DNA from: Lutimaribacter saemankumensis
GTDB taxonomy: Bacteria > Pseudomonadota > Alphaproteobacteria > Rhodobacterales > Rhodobacteraceae
NCBI RefSeq assembly: GCF_900100005.1
Contig: NZ_FNEB01000002.1
Location: 310,001-374,000, forward strand
DNA length: 64,000 bases
Direction: 5' to 3'
A program made the translations under genes and the position numbers. Shown in pieces: positions 1 to 8,706 of the stretch. The notes below the pieces were generated by a model. It had not been told where the DNA came from. It searched no databases and was given only the letters and a program-made list of their open reading frames with translations. Position 1 is the first letter of the stretch. Each line of letters opens with the position of its first letter.

Positions 1-707
1 TTGTGCCCTACCTGCTGCCGCAGGACGAAAAAGAGCTGAACGAGTTCTTCCGCACCTCGAAAGCCATCAACGAGATGTTCCCCGAGCTCTACGCGGAACA
101 GGGTCTTGAATTGCTGACCATGTACCCCGAAGGCGAGGTCGTCATGACGACCAAGGAGCCCGTTGCCGGTCCTGCCGATCTGAACGAGGTGAAGTTCCGG
201 GTGATGACGAACCCGCTGCTGGTCGAAAGCTACAAGGCATTCGGCGCGACGCCGACACCTCTGCCCTGGGGCGAGGTCTATGGCGGTCTGCAGACGAACA
301 TCATTCAGGGTCAGGAAAACCCGATGTTCTTCGTCGAGTCGACCAAGATGTACGAGGTAACCGATTACATCACCTTCGCCGGGCACAACAACTTCACCAC
401 GGCGATCATGGCCAACCAGGACTTCTTCGAAGGCCTGAGCGAGGAAGATCAGAAGATGATCAATGACGCGATCGACGTCGCGTTCGAATACATCCTCGAC
501 TACCAGCAGGGCCTGACCGAAGAGTCGCTGGCCGCCATCAAGGAAGCCAAGCCGTCGATCACCGTCACGCGCCTGAGCGACGAACAGCGCGCCCCCTTCA
601 TGGAGGCAGCCAAGGACGTCGAAGCGCAGTTCATCGAGATGACGGGCGATTCCGGCAAGGAGATCCTCGAGCAGATGAAGGCCGACCTGGCCAATGTAAG
701 CGACTGA
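1..707 (+). CDS. dctP: TRAP transporter solute receptor, DctP family (5' partial)
   Basis: Periplasmic receptor that hands an organic acid to the DctQM permease encoded just downstream. Only the last ~235 residues are present; the start and signal peptide lie before base 1. The DctP core is visible: the KFRV strand that carries the ligand-binding arginine, then FGATPTPLPWGEVY and the LQTNIIQGQEN segment, and the helical C-terminus ending in ADLANVSD. The ligand cannot be deduced. A hairpin at 727-753 separates it from dctQ. The GTG at base 3 is only the first in-frame start codon inside the window and is not the real start. Confidence 0.93.
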   Translation, partial: VPYLLPQDEKELNEFFRTSKAINEMFPELYAEQGLELLTMYPEGEVVMTTKEPVAGPADLNEVKFRVMTNPLLVESYKAFGATPTPLPWGEVYGGLQTNIIQGQENPMFFVESTKMYEVTDYITFAGHNNFTTAIMANQDFFEGLSEEDQKMINDAIDVAFEYILDYQQGLTEESLAAIKEAKPSITVTRLSDEQRAPFMEAAKDVEAQFIEMTGDSGKEILEQMKADLANVSD

Positions 708-726
708 TTTAACAGCGCCTATTTCC

Positions 727-753
727 GGGATGCGCCCAAGCGGGGCGCATCCC
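727..753 (+). terminator. Hairpin between dctP and dctQ
   Basis: An 11-bp perfect stem (GGGATGCGCCC pairing with GGGCGCATCCC) with a 5-base loop is followed by CTTTT. It resembles a leaky intrinsic terminator or mRNA-stabilising stem that would keep receptor transcript above permease transcript. The same arrangement occurs at the other four receptor-permease junctions of the window. Confidence 0.7.
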
Positions 754-790
754 CTTTTGTCCATTTTCATCCCAGAACGGGGACAGGTCG

Positions 791-1420
791 GTGTCAGAAG
801 AAAAAGAACGCAGTCAGCTGCAATCCCAGACCGATACGACCGGCACGGACGACGCGCCGCTTCAAGATTACCAATCCTCGCTGCCCGGTTTCCTGGGCAC
901 GATAGACACCGCCATCAGCCGGATCGAAAGCGTACTGCTTGCGGCGGGCGTGCTGTTGATGGCCCTGAACACGATATCGAATGTCGTGGGGCGTTTCGTA
1001 TTTCAAAGCTCGATCTTCTTTTCCGAAGAACTGAACCGGATATTGATCATCCTGATCACATTTGCCGGCATTTCCTATGCCGCCCGCCAGGGGCGTCACA
1101 TCCGCATGTCCGCGATTTTCGACGCCTTGCCCCCCAGACCGCGCAAGGTTCTTATGGTGATCATCGCCATCGTGACCGCGATCTTCATGCTCGGGCTGGC
1201 GTGGTATTCGCTGCAATACATCCTGACGCAGGCCGGGCGCGGGCGTGTTCTGCCCTCTCTGCAGATCCCGGTCTGGATCATCCTTGTCTGGGTACCGGTC
1301 GGATTCTTCATGACCGGGCTGCAATACGCCCTGACCGCGATCAAGAACCTGATCGAAAAGGACATCTACCTCTCGACCAGCGTGCTCGAAGGGTATGACG
1401 ACGGCGAGATGGAGGTCTGA
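791..1420 (+). CDS. dctQ: TRAP transporter small permease, DctQ family
   Basis: Small membrane subunit (209 aa) of the TRAP importer. A hydrophilic N-terminal stretch of about 40 residues precedes four predicted membrane helices, starting near [14 protein letters not shown] and including the conserved [20 protein letters not shown] region typical of DctQ. The start is GTG, preceded by GGGGACAGG, and the DctM gene follows after 3 bases. The hydrophilic N-terminal extension is longer than in many DctQ proteins. With the partial receptor upstream and the large permease downstream it makes a complete three-component system of unknown substrate. Confidence 0.92.
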   Translation: MSEEKERSQLQSQTDTTGTDDAPLQDYQSSLPGFLGTIDTAISRIESVLLAAGVLLMALNTISNVVGRFVFQSSIFFSEELNRILIILITFAGISYAARQGRHIRMSAIFDALPPRPRKVLMVIIAIVTAIFMLGLAWYSLQYILTQAGRGRVLPSLQIPVWIILVWVPVGFFMTGLQYALTAIKNLIEKDIYLSTSVLEGYDDGEMEV

Positions 1421-1423
1421 GCG

Positions 1424-2710
1424 ATGGCACTGACAATCTTTTCGATCATGATCGTGCTGCTTCTTCTGGGCTTTCCCATGATGATTCCGCTGATCGTCGG
1501 AGCCTTTGTCGGGTTCTATTCGCTGTTCGGCGGGATGGGCCAGATGGAAACCATGGTGCAGCAGATGATGGCGGGGATCCGTCCTGCATCGCTGATCGCG
1601 GTTCCGATGTTCATCTTTGCCGCCGACATCATGACACGCGGGCAATCGGCCGGGCGCCTGATCGACCTGGTGATGTCATTCGTGGGGCACCTGCGCGGCG
1701 GGCTGGCTGTTTCGACAGCAGCGGCCTGCACCATGTTCGGCGCGGTATCGGGTTCGACCCAGGCGACGGTCGTCGCGATCGGTGGCCCGCTGCGCCCGCG
1801 CATGCAGAAGGCGGGTTACAATGACAGCTTCATCCTGGCGCTAATCGTGAACTCGTCGGACATCGCGTTCCTGATCCCGCCATCCATCGGCATGATCATC
1901 TATGGCGTGGTATCGAACACCTCGATTGCCGAGCTGTTCATCGCCGGGGTCGGCCCCGGCCTGCTGATCCTGCTGCTGTTTTCGATCTATTCCTGGATCT
2001 ACGCGGTTCGCAACAACGTCCCGACCGAGGAAAAGGCCACCTGGGGCGAACGCGCCCTTGCCCTTCAAAAGGCGCTCTGGCCGCTGGGCTTTCCGCTGAT
2101 CATCATCGGCGGCATCTATGGCGGCATCTTTTCCCCGACCGAGGCTGCGGCCGCTTGTGTGCTTTATGCGATCATCCTGGAAATGTTCGTGTTCCGCGAA
2201 CTGGATTTCAACGGTCTCTACGACACCGCGAAATCCACCGGGCTCATCACCGCGGTGGTGTTCATCCTTGTAGGCGCGGGCGCTGCGTTTTCCTGGGTGA
2301 TCTCGTTCGCGCAGATTCCGCAGGCGATCCTGGCGGGTATCGGGATCGACCAGATGGGCCAGATCGGTGTTCTGTTCGTGATCTCGATCGCGTTCTTCAT
2401 CGGCTGCATGTTCGTGGACCCGATCGTGGTGATCCTGGTGCTGGTGCCGATCTTTGCCCCGGTGGTGAATTCCGTCGGGCTGGACCCGGTTCTGGTGGGC
2501 ACGATCATCACGCTGCAGGTGGCGATCGGATCGGCCACGCCACCTTTCGGATGCGATATCTTCACGGCCATCGCCGTTTTCAAACGCCCCTATATCGAGG
2601 TGATCCGCGGCACACCGCCCTTTATCTTCATCCTGCTTTGCGTATCGGCATTGCTGATCTTCTTTCCGCAGATCGCTCTGTTCCTGCGTGATCTGGCATT
2701 CGCCAAGTAA
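1424..2710 (+). CDS. dctM: TRAP transporter large permease, DctM family
   Basis: Large membrane subunit (428 aa) that forms the sodium-coupled transport path. It is hydrophobic throughout with about 12 helices. It carries DctM signatures: the amphipathic FAADIMTRG region, GAVSGSTQATVVAIGG with the conserved serine-rich loop, LIPPSIGMIIYG, FSPTEAAA and the C-terminal GSATPPFGCDIF. GAGG lies 8 bases before the ATG. It lies 3 bases after dctQ and 18 bases before a universal stress gene, so all are probably one operon. Confidence 0.95.
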   Translation: MALTIFSIMIVLLLLGFPMMIPLIVGAFVGFYSLFGGMGQMETMVQQMMAGIRPASLIAVPMFIFAADIMTRGQSAGRLIDLVMSFVGHLRGGLAVSTAAACTMFGAVSGSTQATVVAIGGPLRPRMQKAGYNDSFILALIVNSSDIAFLIPPSIGMIIYGVVSNTSIAELFIAGVGPGLLILLLFSIYSWIYAVRNNVPTEEKATWGERALALQKALWPLGFPLIIIGGIYGGIFSPTEAAAACVLYAIILEMFVFRELDFNGLYDTAKSTGLITAVVFILVGAGAAFSWVISFAQIPQAILAGIGIDQMGQIGVLFVISIAFFIGCMFVDPIVVILVLVPIFAPVVNSVGLDPVLVGTIITLQVAIGSATPPFGCDIFTAIAVFKRPYIEVIRGTPPFIFILLCVSALLIFFPQIALFLRDLAFAK

Positions 2711-2728
2711 TCGAAAAGGAGGACGCGG

Positions 2729-3166
2729 ATGTTCAAAAGGATTCTTGTGCCCTTCGACGGCTCGAAAGGCGGGGAACAGGCGCTGAAGAAAGCCGCCGAG
2801 CTGGCCGCGCTTTGCGATGCCGAGATCAATATCCTGACGGTCTATCGCCACCACTCGATGCTGGAAGCGTCGTTTTCAATGGTGCGCGCCACGACGCCGG
2901 GCAACATGGATGATGCCATGCGCGATCACGCGCGCGAGGTCGCGGAATACGCCAAGAAACAAGCCACCGAAGAAGGCGCCCCGACGGTTCGCGCCTTCGT
3001 CAAGGCGGGTCAACCCGCCCGCACCATCGTGCGCTTCGCGACCGAGCATGATTGCGACCTGATCGTGCTGGGCGCTCGGGGCATGGGTTCGGTCGAGGGG
3101 TATCTGCTGGGCTCGGTCTCGCACAAGGTGACCGGGCTGGCGCATGTGCCGGTTCTGGTCGTCTGA
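2729..3166 (+). CDS. Universal stress protein, UspA family
   Basis: Single-domain UspA protein of 145 aa, the usual length. It begins with the strand MFKRILVPFDGS and ends with the nucleotide-binding signature G-x2-G-x9-GS (GARG through GYLLGS) and PVLVV, so ATP binding is expected. AAAGGAGG stands before the ATG. Usp genes are often found directly behind TRAP permease genes, where they are thought to bind ATP and tune the transporter (TeaD of the ectoine TRAP system is the studied example). Its position here, 18 bases after dctM, fits that role. Confidence 0.92.
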   Translation: MFKRILVPFDGSKGGEQALKKAAELAALCDAEINILTVYRHHSMLEASFSMVRATTPGNMDDAMRDHAREVAEYAKKQATEEGAPTVRAFVKAGQPARTIVRFATEHDCDLIVLGARGMGSVEGYLLGSVSHKVTGLAHVPVLVV

Positions 3167-3189
3167 ACGGCACATGCGCGGCGGTCTTG

Positions 3190-4542
3190 TCAGACCGCTG
3201 CAAACCCCTTGTCCAGCGCCGACAGGATCGTCTGCACATCGTCCGCAGTCAGAACCAGCGGCGGCGACAGGATGATGTTCGGCCCCGAAACGCGCACCAT
3301 CGCGCCTGATTGATAGGCGACCTCCTGGATCTTGCCGATGGTGCCCTTGTCAATGGGCGTCTTGGCGGCGCGGTCGCTGACCAGTTCCAGCGCGCACATC
3401 AGGCCGTGCCCACCGCGCACATCGCCGATCAGGTCATATGTGGCCGCCAGTTTCTGCAACCCGGCAAACAGTTCGGCCCCGCGCGCCGCGGCGTTTTCCG
3501 GCACGTTGAGCCGCTTTGTCTCGGCAAGGCAGGCCAGTGCCGCGGCGGCGCCGACCGGATGGCCCGAATAGGTGTAGCCGTGCCCGATCGCGGCGCGGCC
3601 GGTTTCGTCCTGTTCGAACACCTGCGCCACGTCTTCGGAAATCATCACGGCGCCGAAGGGGAAGTAACCGTTGGTGATCGCCTTGGCGGTGCACATCAGG
3701 TCGGGCTGAACGCCCCAGTGGCGGCTGCCGGTCCAGCTTCCGGTGCGGCCGAACGCGGTGATCACCTCGTCGGCGATCAGCAGTATCCCGTGTTTCGAGC
3801 AGATGTCGCGCACACCAGGCATGAAGCTTTCGTGGGGCGGTATCACACCACCCGCCCCCAGGACGGGCTCCATGATGAAGGCCGCAATGGTCCCTGCCCC
3901 CTGAAAGGCGATCTCGTCCTCCAGCGCGGCGAGGCACAACTGGGCCAGCCGCTCGGGGTCGGTTTCGTTGAACGGGTTGCGATAGGTGTAAGGCGCGGGA
4001 ATATGCGTGCAGCCCGGCAAGAGCGGCTCGTACTGCGTGCGGAAATTGGCGTTGCCGTTCACGCTGGCCCCACCGAAATGCGTGCCGTGATAGCCCTTTT
4101 TCAGGCTCAGGTATTTGACGCGCCCGGCCTCGCCCCGGATCTTGTGATACTGACGCGCCAGACGCAGGGCGGTTTCCACGCTGTCGGACCCGCCGCTGGT
4201 ATAGAACGCACGGGTCAGGCCATCGGGCGCGAAGAAATCGCGCAGTTCCTCGGACAGTTCGATCACGCAATCGTTCGTCGTGCCCCGGAAGGTCGAATAA
4301 TACGGCAGGCGGTCCAACTGCGCGGCGATGGCGTCCTTGACCGGCTGGCACGAAAACCCGAGGTTCACGTTCCACAGCCCGCCCACGGCATCGACAACCT
4401 CGTGGCCGTCGACATCGGTGATGCAGACCCCCTGCGCCCCGGTGACGATGGTCGGCGGATTGGCCAGGCTGTCGGCGGGGTGCGCCATCGGGTGCCACAT
4501 CGAGCGCGCGTTGTGCTCTTTCAGAAAGTTGCCGTCCTTCAT
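3190..4542 (-). CDS. Class III omega-aminotransferase (PLP enzyme)
   Basis: PLP-dependent fold-type I transaminase of 450 aa, the normal size for omega-amino acid or amine:pyruvate aminotransferases. Seen: substrate-loop GLWNVNLGF, SGGSDSVETALRLAR, YHGTHFGG, the LLIADEVITAFGRTG aspartate segment and the PLP lysine in TAKAITNGYFP. The start chosen is the ATG at 4542, which has GAGGAGA upstream; an in-frame ATG 36 bases further up would lie over that ribosome site. It is convergent with usp and lies 13 bases downstream of the iclR gene on the same strand. The amine donor is unknown; an omega-amino acid or diamine is likely. Confidence 0.9.
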   Translation of the reverse strand: MKDGNFLKEHNARSMWHPMAHPADSLANPPTIVTGAQGVCITDVDGHEVVDAVGGLWNVNLGFSCQPVKDAIAAQLDRLPYYSTFRGTTNDCVIELSEELRDFFAPDGLTRAFYTSGGSDSVETALRLARQYHKIRGEAGRVKYLSLKKGYHGTHFGGASVNGNANFRTQYEPLLPGCTHIPAPYTYRNPFNETDPERLAQLCLAALEDEIAFQGAGTIAAFIMEPVLGAGGVIPPHESFMPGVRDICSKHGILLIADEVITAFGRTGSWTGSRHWGVQPDLMCTAKAITNGYFPFGAVMISEDVAQVFEQDETGRAAIGHGYTYSGHPVGAAAALACLAETKRLNVPENAAARGAELFAGLQKLAATYDLIGDVRGGHGLMCALELVSDRAAKTPIDKGTIGKIQEVAYQSGAMVRVSGPNIILSPPLVLTADDVQTILSALDKGFAAV

Positions 4543-4555
4543 CTGTCCTATCTCC

Positions 4556-5386
4556 TCATGCTTGGGCAGACATGCCATCTGCCGCTATCGCGTTGGCTGC
4601 CGCGTCCTGCGGCGCATCGTCCTTGGGGTAATCTCGTGGTGTCAGCCCGCCCAGCATCGCGGTCAGGCGCAGGCCTTCGGCTTTCACGGCCCGGCGGATA
4701 AGCGCAGCCAGCCCGGCATCCATGCGCGCCGTGGGCGCGGCAACGGCGATTGCGCCCATGGCAACGCCTTCGGCGTCGAATACCGGGGCGGCGTGCGAAT
4801 GCACGTCCTCTTCGAAGCCGCTGACGGATTCAGCCACGCCGACCGCGCGGATTTCATCCAGAATCGCGCGGATTCTGTCCGGGTCCGTGATGGTCTGATC
4901 CGTGCGGGCCGCAAGCGGGGCGGACAACACGCGCTCGACCACTTCGGGCGCGCTGTAGGCCAGAACCGCCAGCCCCGAGCTTGTCGCATGAAGCATCAGA
5001 ACCTCGGCATCCTCCATCGTGACGCGGGTGCCGTGAACGGGGCTGTAAGCGAAGGCGACAGTCGACAATGTCTGCCCCTGCATGAGCGAGAAATGCGCGG
5101 TTTCCTGGGTCGCATCGCTCAGATCCCGCAGAACGGACGCCGCGACATCGCGCATCGGCACCGCGTGTTCGCGCAACGCCGCAAGCCGCATCACCGCCGG
5201 ACCCAGCCGGTATTCGCGCCCCGTACCGGCCTGCTCGACGAATCCCGCCTCGGCCAGTTCACCCATCAGGCGGTGCACGGTCGCCTTGTTGAGCCCCGAC
5301 AGGCGCGCCATGTCGCTAAGCCCGATCAAAGGACGGGCGCGGCTGAAATAGTTCAGCAATGACAAGGCTTTGGTCGTCGTGCCCAT
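4556..5386 (-). CDS. IclR-family transcriptional regulator
   Basis: Regulator of 276 aa with the IclR layout: an N-terminal winged helix-turn-helix (MGTTTKALSLLNYF, then LSDMARLSGLNKATVHRLMGEL) and a C-terminal effector-binding domain containing the GFEEDVHSHAAPVFD segment typical of the family. The ATG at 5386 is chosen because it matches the family N-terminus; the reading frame stays open for another 118 codons upstream without homology. It is divergent from tctC with a 154-base spacer holding two inverted repeats, so it probably controls both the tct transporter operon and the aminotransferase behind it. Confidence 0.92.
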   Translation of the reverse strand: MGTTTKALSLLNYFSRARPLIGLSDMARLSGLNKATVHRLMGELAEAGFVEQAGTGREYRLGPAVMRLAALREHAVPMRDVAASVLRDLSDATQETAHFSLMQGQTLSTVAFAYSPVHGTRVTMEDAEVLMLHATSSGLAVLAYSAPEVVERVLSAPLAARTDQTITDPDRIRAILDEIRAVGVAESVSGFEEDVHSHAAPVFDAEGVAMGAIAVAAPTARMDAGLAALIRRAVKAEGLRLTAMLGGLTPRDYPKDDAPQDAAANAIAADGMSAQA

Positions 5387-5461
5387 GGGTGGGAAAGGCC
5401 CCTCTCTGTGCCGCGTTTTCGGGCGATGCACCGCGATGGCGCAGCGCTGTTGCCAAATTTG

Positions 5462-5488
5462 TTGACAGAAAGTCGCAGCGTCTGTCAA
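5462..5488. promoter_or_regulatory. Inverted repeat TTGACAG-N13-CTGTCAA
   Basis: Seven-base perfect half-sites separated by 13 bases in the iclR/tctC spacer. The left half also reads as a consensus -35 hexamer (TTGACA) facing tctC. It may be an operator, a promoter element, or both. Confidence 0.4.
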
Positions 5489-5505
5489 TGTAAAACAGAA
5501 CCATC

Positions 5506-5522
5506 GGTTCAAATAATGAACC
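5506..5522. promoter_or_regulatory. Candidate IclR operator GGTTCA-N5-TGAACC
   Basis: Perfect 6+5+6 inverted repeat 19 bases before the tctC ATG, in the spacer shared with the iclR gene. Its size and symmetry fit IclR-family binding sites, and its place next to the tctC start would allow direct repression of the transporter operon. Confidence 0.5.
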
Positions 5523-5540
5523 AACCACAGGGAGACAAAT

Positions 5541-6482
5541 ATGAAACTCAACACCCTTCTTGGCGGCGCCCTGACGCTGGCCATGGCGACGGTGGGCGGC
5601 ATGGCCGCTGCCGAATATCCCGAAAAGCCGGTCAGCTTTGTCGTGCCGTGGCCTCCGGGCGATCTCGAAGACGTGCTGACCCGCATGATCGCCGAGGATT
5701 TCCAGAACGAATACGGTGTCTCGGCAGCCGTGGTGAACAAGCCCGGCGGCGGCGGCGGCCCCTTCCCCGGCGCGATCGAGGTGGCGAACGCCCCGGCGGA
5801 TGGCTACACGGTCGGGTCTTTCGTGATCGGCGTGCCCGTGGTGGGCCACCAGATCGGCATCGACGACCTGACGCCCGAGAAGTTCGACCCGCTGGGCATC
5901 TTCCTGACCTATCCGTTCGTCATCGCCACCAGCGCCGACGCGCCGTATTCGACGATGGACGAGCTGGCGGCCTATGCCAAGGAAAACGACGTGGCGCTCG
6001 GTCATTTCGGCGACCCGCTGACACCCACGCAGGTGACCAAGGCGCTGGCCGTGAACAAGGGCTTCGAATGGGGCAGCGATGCCGCGTTCGACGCGCTGGA
6101 TTGCAACACGCTGGCCTCGGGCGACGCAGATGTGATCAACACCACGCTGCAGTTGATCCTGCCCTGCCTGGACGATGTGAAGGTTCTGGTGTCGATCACC
6201 GACGAACGTATCAGCCTTGTCCCCGACGCACCCACCGCCGGTGAGGTCGACCCGTCGCTGGACATCGCGCTGTGGAACGGTCTGTTCGTCCACAAGGACA
6301 CCCCGCAGGACGTGCGCGACAAGATCATCGCGGTGGCCGAGAAAACCGTGATGAGCGACCGCGCACAGGCCGTGGCCAAGGAAACCGGGGCGCTGGTCTA
6401 CTGGCAGAACGCCGAAGACAGTGCCGCCCGCATCGCGCGCGACATCGACACCGTGGCGCGCATCCAGGGCCTGCTGGAATAA
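5541..6482 (+). CDS. tctC: Tripartite tricarboxylate transporter receptor (TctC/Bug family)
   Basis: Periplasmic receptor of 313 aa. It has a signal peptide (MKLNTLLGGALTLAMATV, cleavage near AAA-EYPEKP), then the Bug-family opening YPEKPVSFVVPWPPGG-like segment (here PPGDLEDVLTRM), NKPGGGGGP and the closing catalytic-like loop near HKDTPQDVRDKI. Bug proteins bind carboxylates or amino acids through two water-mediated contacts to a carboxyl group. It is the first gene of the tctCBA operon, preceded by AGGGAGA. The substrate is unknown; the downstream enzymes suggest an amino-alcohol or amino acid derivative. Confidence 0.93.
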   Translation: MKLNTLLGGALTLAMATVGGMAAAEYPEKPVSFVVPWPPGDLEDVLTRMIAEDFQNEYGVSAAVVNKPGGGGGPFPGAIEVANAPADGYTVGSFVIGVPVVGHQIGIDDLTPEKFDPLGIFLTYPFVIATSADAPYSTMDELAAYAKENDVALGHFGDPLTPTQVTKALAVNKGFEWGSDAAFDALDCNTLASGDADVINTTLQLILPCLDDVKVLVSITDERISLVPDAPTAGEVDPSLDIALWNGLFVHKDTPQDVRDKIIAVAEKTVMSDRAQAVAKETGALVYWQNAEDSAARIARDIDTVARIQGLLE

Positions 6483-6493
6483 CATCAGACGCC

Positions 6494-6520
6494 AGGGGCC
6501 GGGCCGAGTGCCCGGCCCCT
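6494..6520 (+). terminator. Hairpin between tctC and tctB
   Basis: Perfect 11-bp stem (AGGGGCCGGGC with GCCCGGCCCCT), 5-base loop, then TTCCTTT. It lies 12 bases after the tctC stop. It probably lets most transcripts end or be protected after the receptor gene, giving more receptor than permease. Confidence 0.7.
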
Positions 6521-6545
6521 TTCCTTTGCCAAGGGATATCCCGGA

Positions 6546-7076
6546 ATGAGCACCCCCGAAGAACGCCGATGGGTCGGACGCCTGCAGGGCCAGGTGATCT
6601 TTGCCATCGCATTCGTGGTCTTTTCGCTGCTGCTGCTCAGCCAGATCGGTGACCAGACCAAATGGGTCAAGCGCACCGCGTTCTTCGCGCAGCCCCGGTT
6701 CTGGCCCGCGGTGGGTCTGGGCGGCATGGTGGTGTTCGGGGCGTTGCATTTCTGGCGCCTGCCGCGCCGGCGTGTGCGGCGCACCGACGTGATCGAGGCA
6801 CGGATATGGGCGCAGCCGCTGGAATACGCGCTGTGGTTCATGGCCTATGTGCTGATGGTGCCGGTCATCGGCTACCTGCCGGTCACGATGGCCTTTGTCC
6901 CGGCGATGGTCTGGCGCATGGGATATCGCTCGAAGAAACTGCTTTGGGCGGGTGCCGCTTTCGGTGCGATTGTCGTGGTGGTGTTCAAGGCCTTTCTGCA
7001 GGTCAAGATCCCCGGCGCGATGCTGTATGAATACCTGCCGGGCGCGCTGCGCTCGTTCTTCATCCTGAATTTCTGA
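6546..7076 (+). CDS. tctB: Tripartite tricarboxylate transporter small permease TctB
   Basis: Small membrane subunit (176 aa) with four predicted helices: VIFAIAFVVFSLLLLSQI, FWPAVGLGGMVVFGALHFW, YALWFMAYVLMVPVIGYLP and the LWAGAAFGAIVVVVFKAF segment, the pattern of TctB/DUF1468. AAGGGA precedes the ATG. It follows the receptor gene after the hairpin and precedes tctA by 10 bases, as in classic tctCBA operons. TctB is the least conserved subunit, so the call rests on topology and position. Confidence 0.85.
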   Translation: MSTPEERRWVGRLQGQVIFAIAFVVFSLLLLSQIGDQTKWVKRTAFFAQPRFWPAVGLGGMVVFGALHFWRLPRRRVRRTDVIEARIWAQPLEYALWFMAYVLMVPVIGYLPVTMAFVPAMVWRMGYRSKKLLWAGAAFGAIVVVVFKAFLQVKIPGAMLYEYLPGALRSFFILNF

Positions 7077-7086
7077 CGGGCGCGAC

Positions 7087-8706
7087 ATGGATCTCATCTT
7101 TGCCAGCCTCGAAATCCTCGCCCGCTGGGACGTGGTCCTGGCCCTGCTCGTGGGGTCGGTCGGCGGCGTTCTGATCGGCGCCATTCCCGGCGTGGGCCCG
7201 GCTGTGGCCATCGCCATCCTGCTGCCAGCGACCTTCAGCATGGACCCGATCGTCGGGCTGACCGTGCTTTTGGGTATTTACGGCAGTTCGATGTATGGCG
7301 GGGCGATCCCGGCGATCCTGATCAACACGCCCGGCACCGCCGTAAACGCGCTGACCACCTATGACGGCTTTCCGATGACCGCGCGCGGCGAGGCGCGGCG
7401 CGCATTGAGCCTGGCGTATTCGTCATCGTTCTTCGGCGGGGTTTTCTCGGTCATCTGCCTGATCTTGTTCGCCCCGGTCCTTGCCAGGATCGCGCCGCTG
7501 TTCGGCAGCCGGGAAATCTTTCTGGCGGCGCTTTTGGGTATCATCCTCGTCGTCGTGGCCCATCGGGGCCAATCGCTGATCGCGGCGGCCTTGGCGTGTT
7601 TCGGCATCTTCCTGAACACCGTCGGCCTTGAGGCGGTGAAGTATTCCAAGCGGTACACGTTCGACCAATCCTTCCTGTCCTCGGGCATCGACCTGATCGT
7701 GGTGGTGCTTGGCCTTTTCGCGCTGAGCCAGGCGTTCTTTTTGCTGCAGGGCGAGGACGAGAAAACCCGCATCACAAAGCTGAAGGGCGGGTTGTTCCAG
7801 GGCCTGCGCGAACTGGGGCGCCATCCGCGCGTCGCGGGCGTTTCGGCCAGTTTCGGTGTGCTGATGGGCATGATCCCTGGCGTGGGCGAATTCACCGCGC
7901 AATTCCTGTCCTACACCTATGCGCAGAAATCATCGAAACGCCCCGACGATTTCGGCCACGGATCGAGCGAGGGGCTGATCGCCGCCGAAACCTCGAACAA
8001 CGCGGTGCCCGCCGCCGCGATGGTGCCATTGCTTGCGCTCGGGATTCCCGGCGAGGCGCTGACCGCCATGATGCTGAGCGTCTTTTACGTCCACAACGTC
8101 GTGCCGGGCCCCCAGCTTTTCCAGAATGATATGCCGTTCGTCGTGGCGCTTTACCTTGCGCTGCTGATCCTGAACGTGATCGTGCTGGTGTTCCTGCTGT
8201 TTGCGACGAACCAGCTCATCAAGGTGGTGAAGATCCCCAACCGCTTCCTGGGTGTTTGCATCCTGACGCTGTCTTTCGTCGGGGTCTATTCGCTGCGCAA
8301 CTCGGCCACGGATTGCATCATCGCCGCTGTATTCGGGCTGATCGGGTTCGTCCTGAAACGCCTGTCGCTTCCGGCGGTGCCGATCATCCTCGGGATGGTT
8401 CTGGGCGGCATCATGGAGGTCAAGCTGCGGGCCGGCATGGCGCGCGTCAAAACCCCCTTCGACTTTATCGAACGCCCGGTGTCCATGATCCTGTTCCTGA
8501 TGATCCTGGGCGTTCTCTTCATTCATTTCCGCCGCGTCTGGCTGGACCGCAAGGAGCTTAAGCAGGAAAAATGGTCGACCAAGCACTCATCGACGACCTT
8601 CGGCGCGCACCTGTCGCGCCGCAGAGACTACTTGTTGACGGAGCGTGGGAAAAAGCTTCGGGCGAAGCGCTCGATGTTGTCTCGCCGATCGACGGACAAA
8701 AACTGA
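7087..8706 (+). CDS. tctA: Tripartite tricarboxylate transporter large permease TctA
   Basis: Large permease (539 aa) with about 12 helices and TctA signatures: LIGAIPGVGPAVAIAILLP near residue 35, the GIYGSSMYGGAIPAILINTPG motif, and a second PGVGEFTAQFLSY half-site, reflecting the internal repeat of the family. TctA proteins usually end after about 500 residues. Here the frame runs on 136 bases into the dehydrogenase gene, adding about 45 very basic residues (many R, K and S) after LDRKELKQEK. That tail has no TctA character and is probably read-through caused by loss of a stop codon at the ATG of the next gene. Confidence 0.93.
   Translation: MDLIFASLEILARWDVVLALLVGSVGGVLIGAIPGVGPAVAIAILLPATFSMDPIVGLTVLLGIYGSSMYGGAIPAILINTPGTAVNALTTYDGFPMTARGEARRALSLAYSSSFFGGVFSVICLILFAPVLARIAPLFGSREIFLAALLGIILVVVAHRGQSLIAAALACFGIFLNTVGLEAVKYSKRYTFDQSFLSSGIDLIVVVLGLFALSQAFFLLQGEDEKTRITKLKGGLFQGLRELGRHPRVAGVSASFGVLMGMIPGVGEFTAQFLSYTYAQKSSKRPDDFGHGSSEGLIAAETSNNAVPAAAMVPLLALGIPGEALTAMMLSVFYVHNVVPGPQLFQNDMPFVVALYLALLILNVIVLVFLLFATNQLIKVVKIPNRFLGVCILTLSFVGVYSLRNSATDCIIAAVFGLIGFVLKRLSLPAVPIILGMVLGGIMEVKLRAGMARVKTPFDFIERPVSMILFLMILGVLFIHFRRVWLDRKELKQEKWSTKHSSTTFGAHLSRRRDYLLTERGKKLRAKRSMLSRRSTDKN

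Noticed and set aside
5316-7241. 641-codon minus-strand open frame opposite tctC and tctB
   Set aside because: It runs antisense to two clearly recognised transporter genes, its translation is rich in His, Arg and Gln with no domain, and such frames are expected in high-GC DNA.
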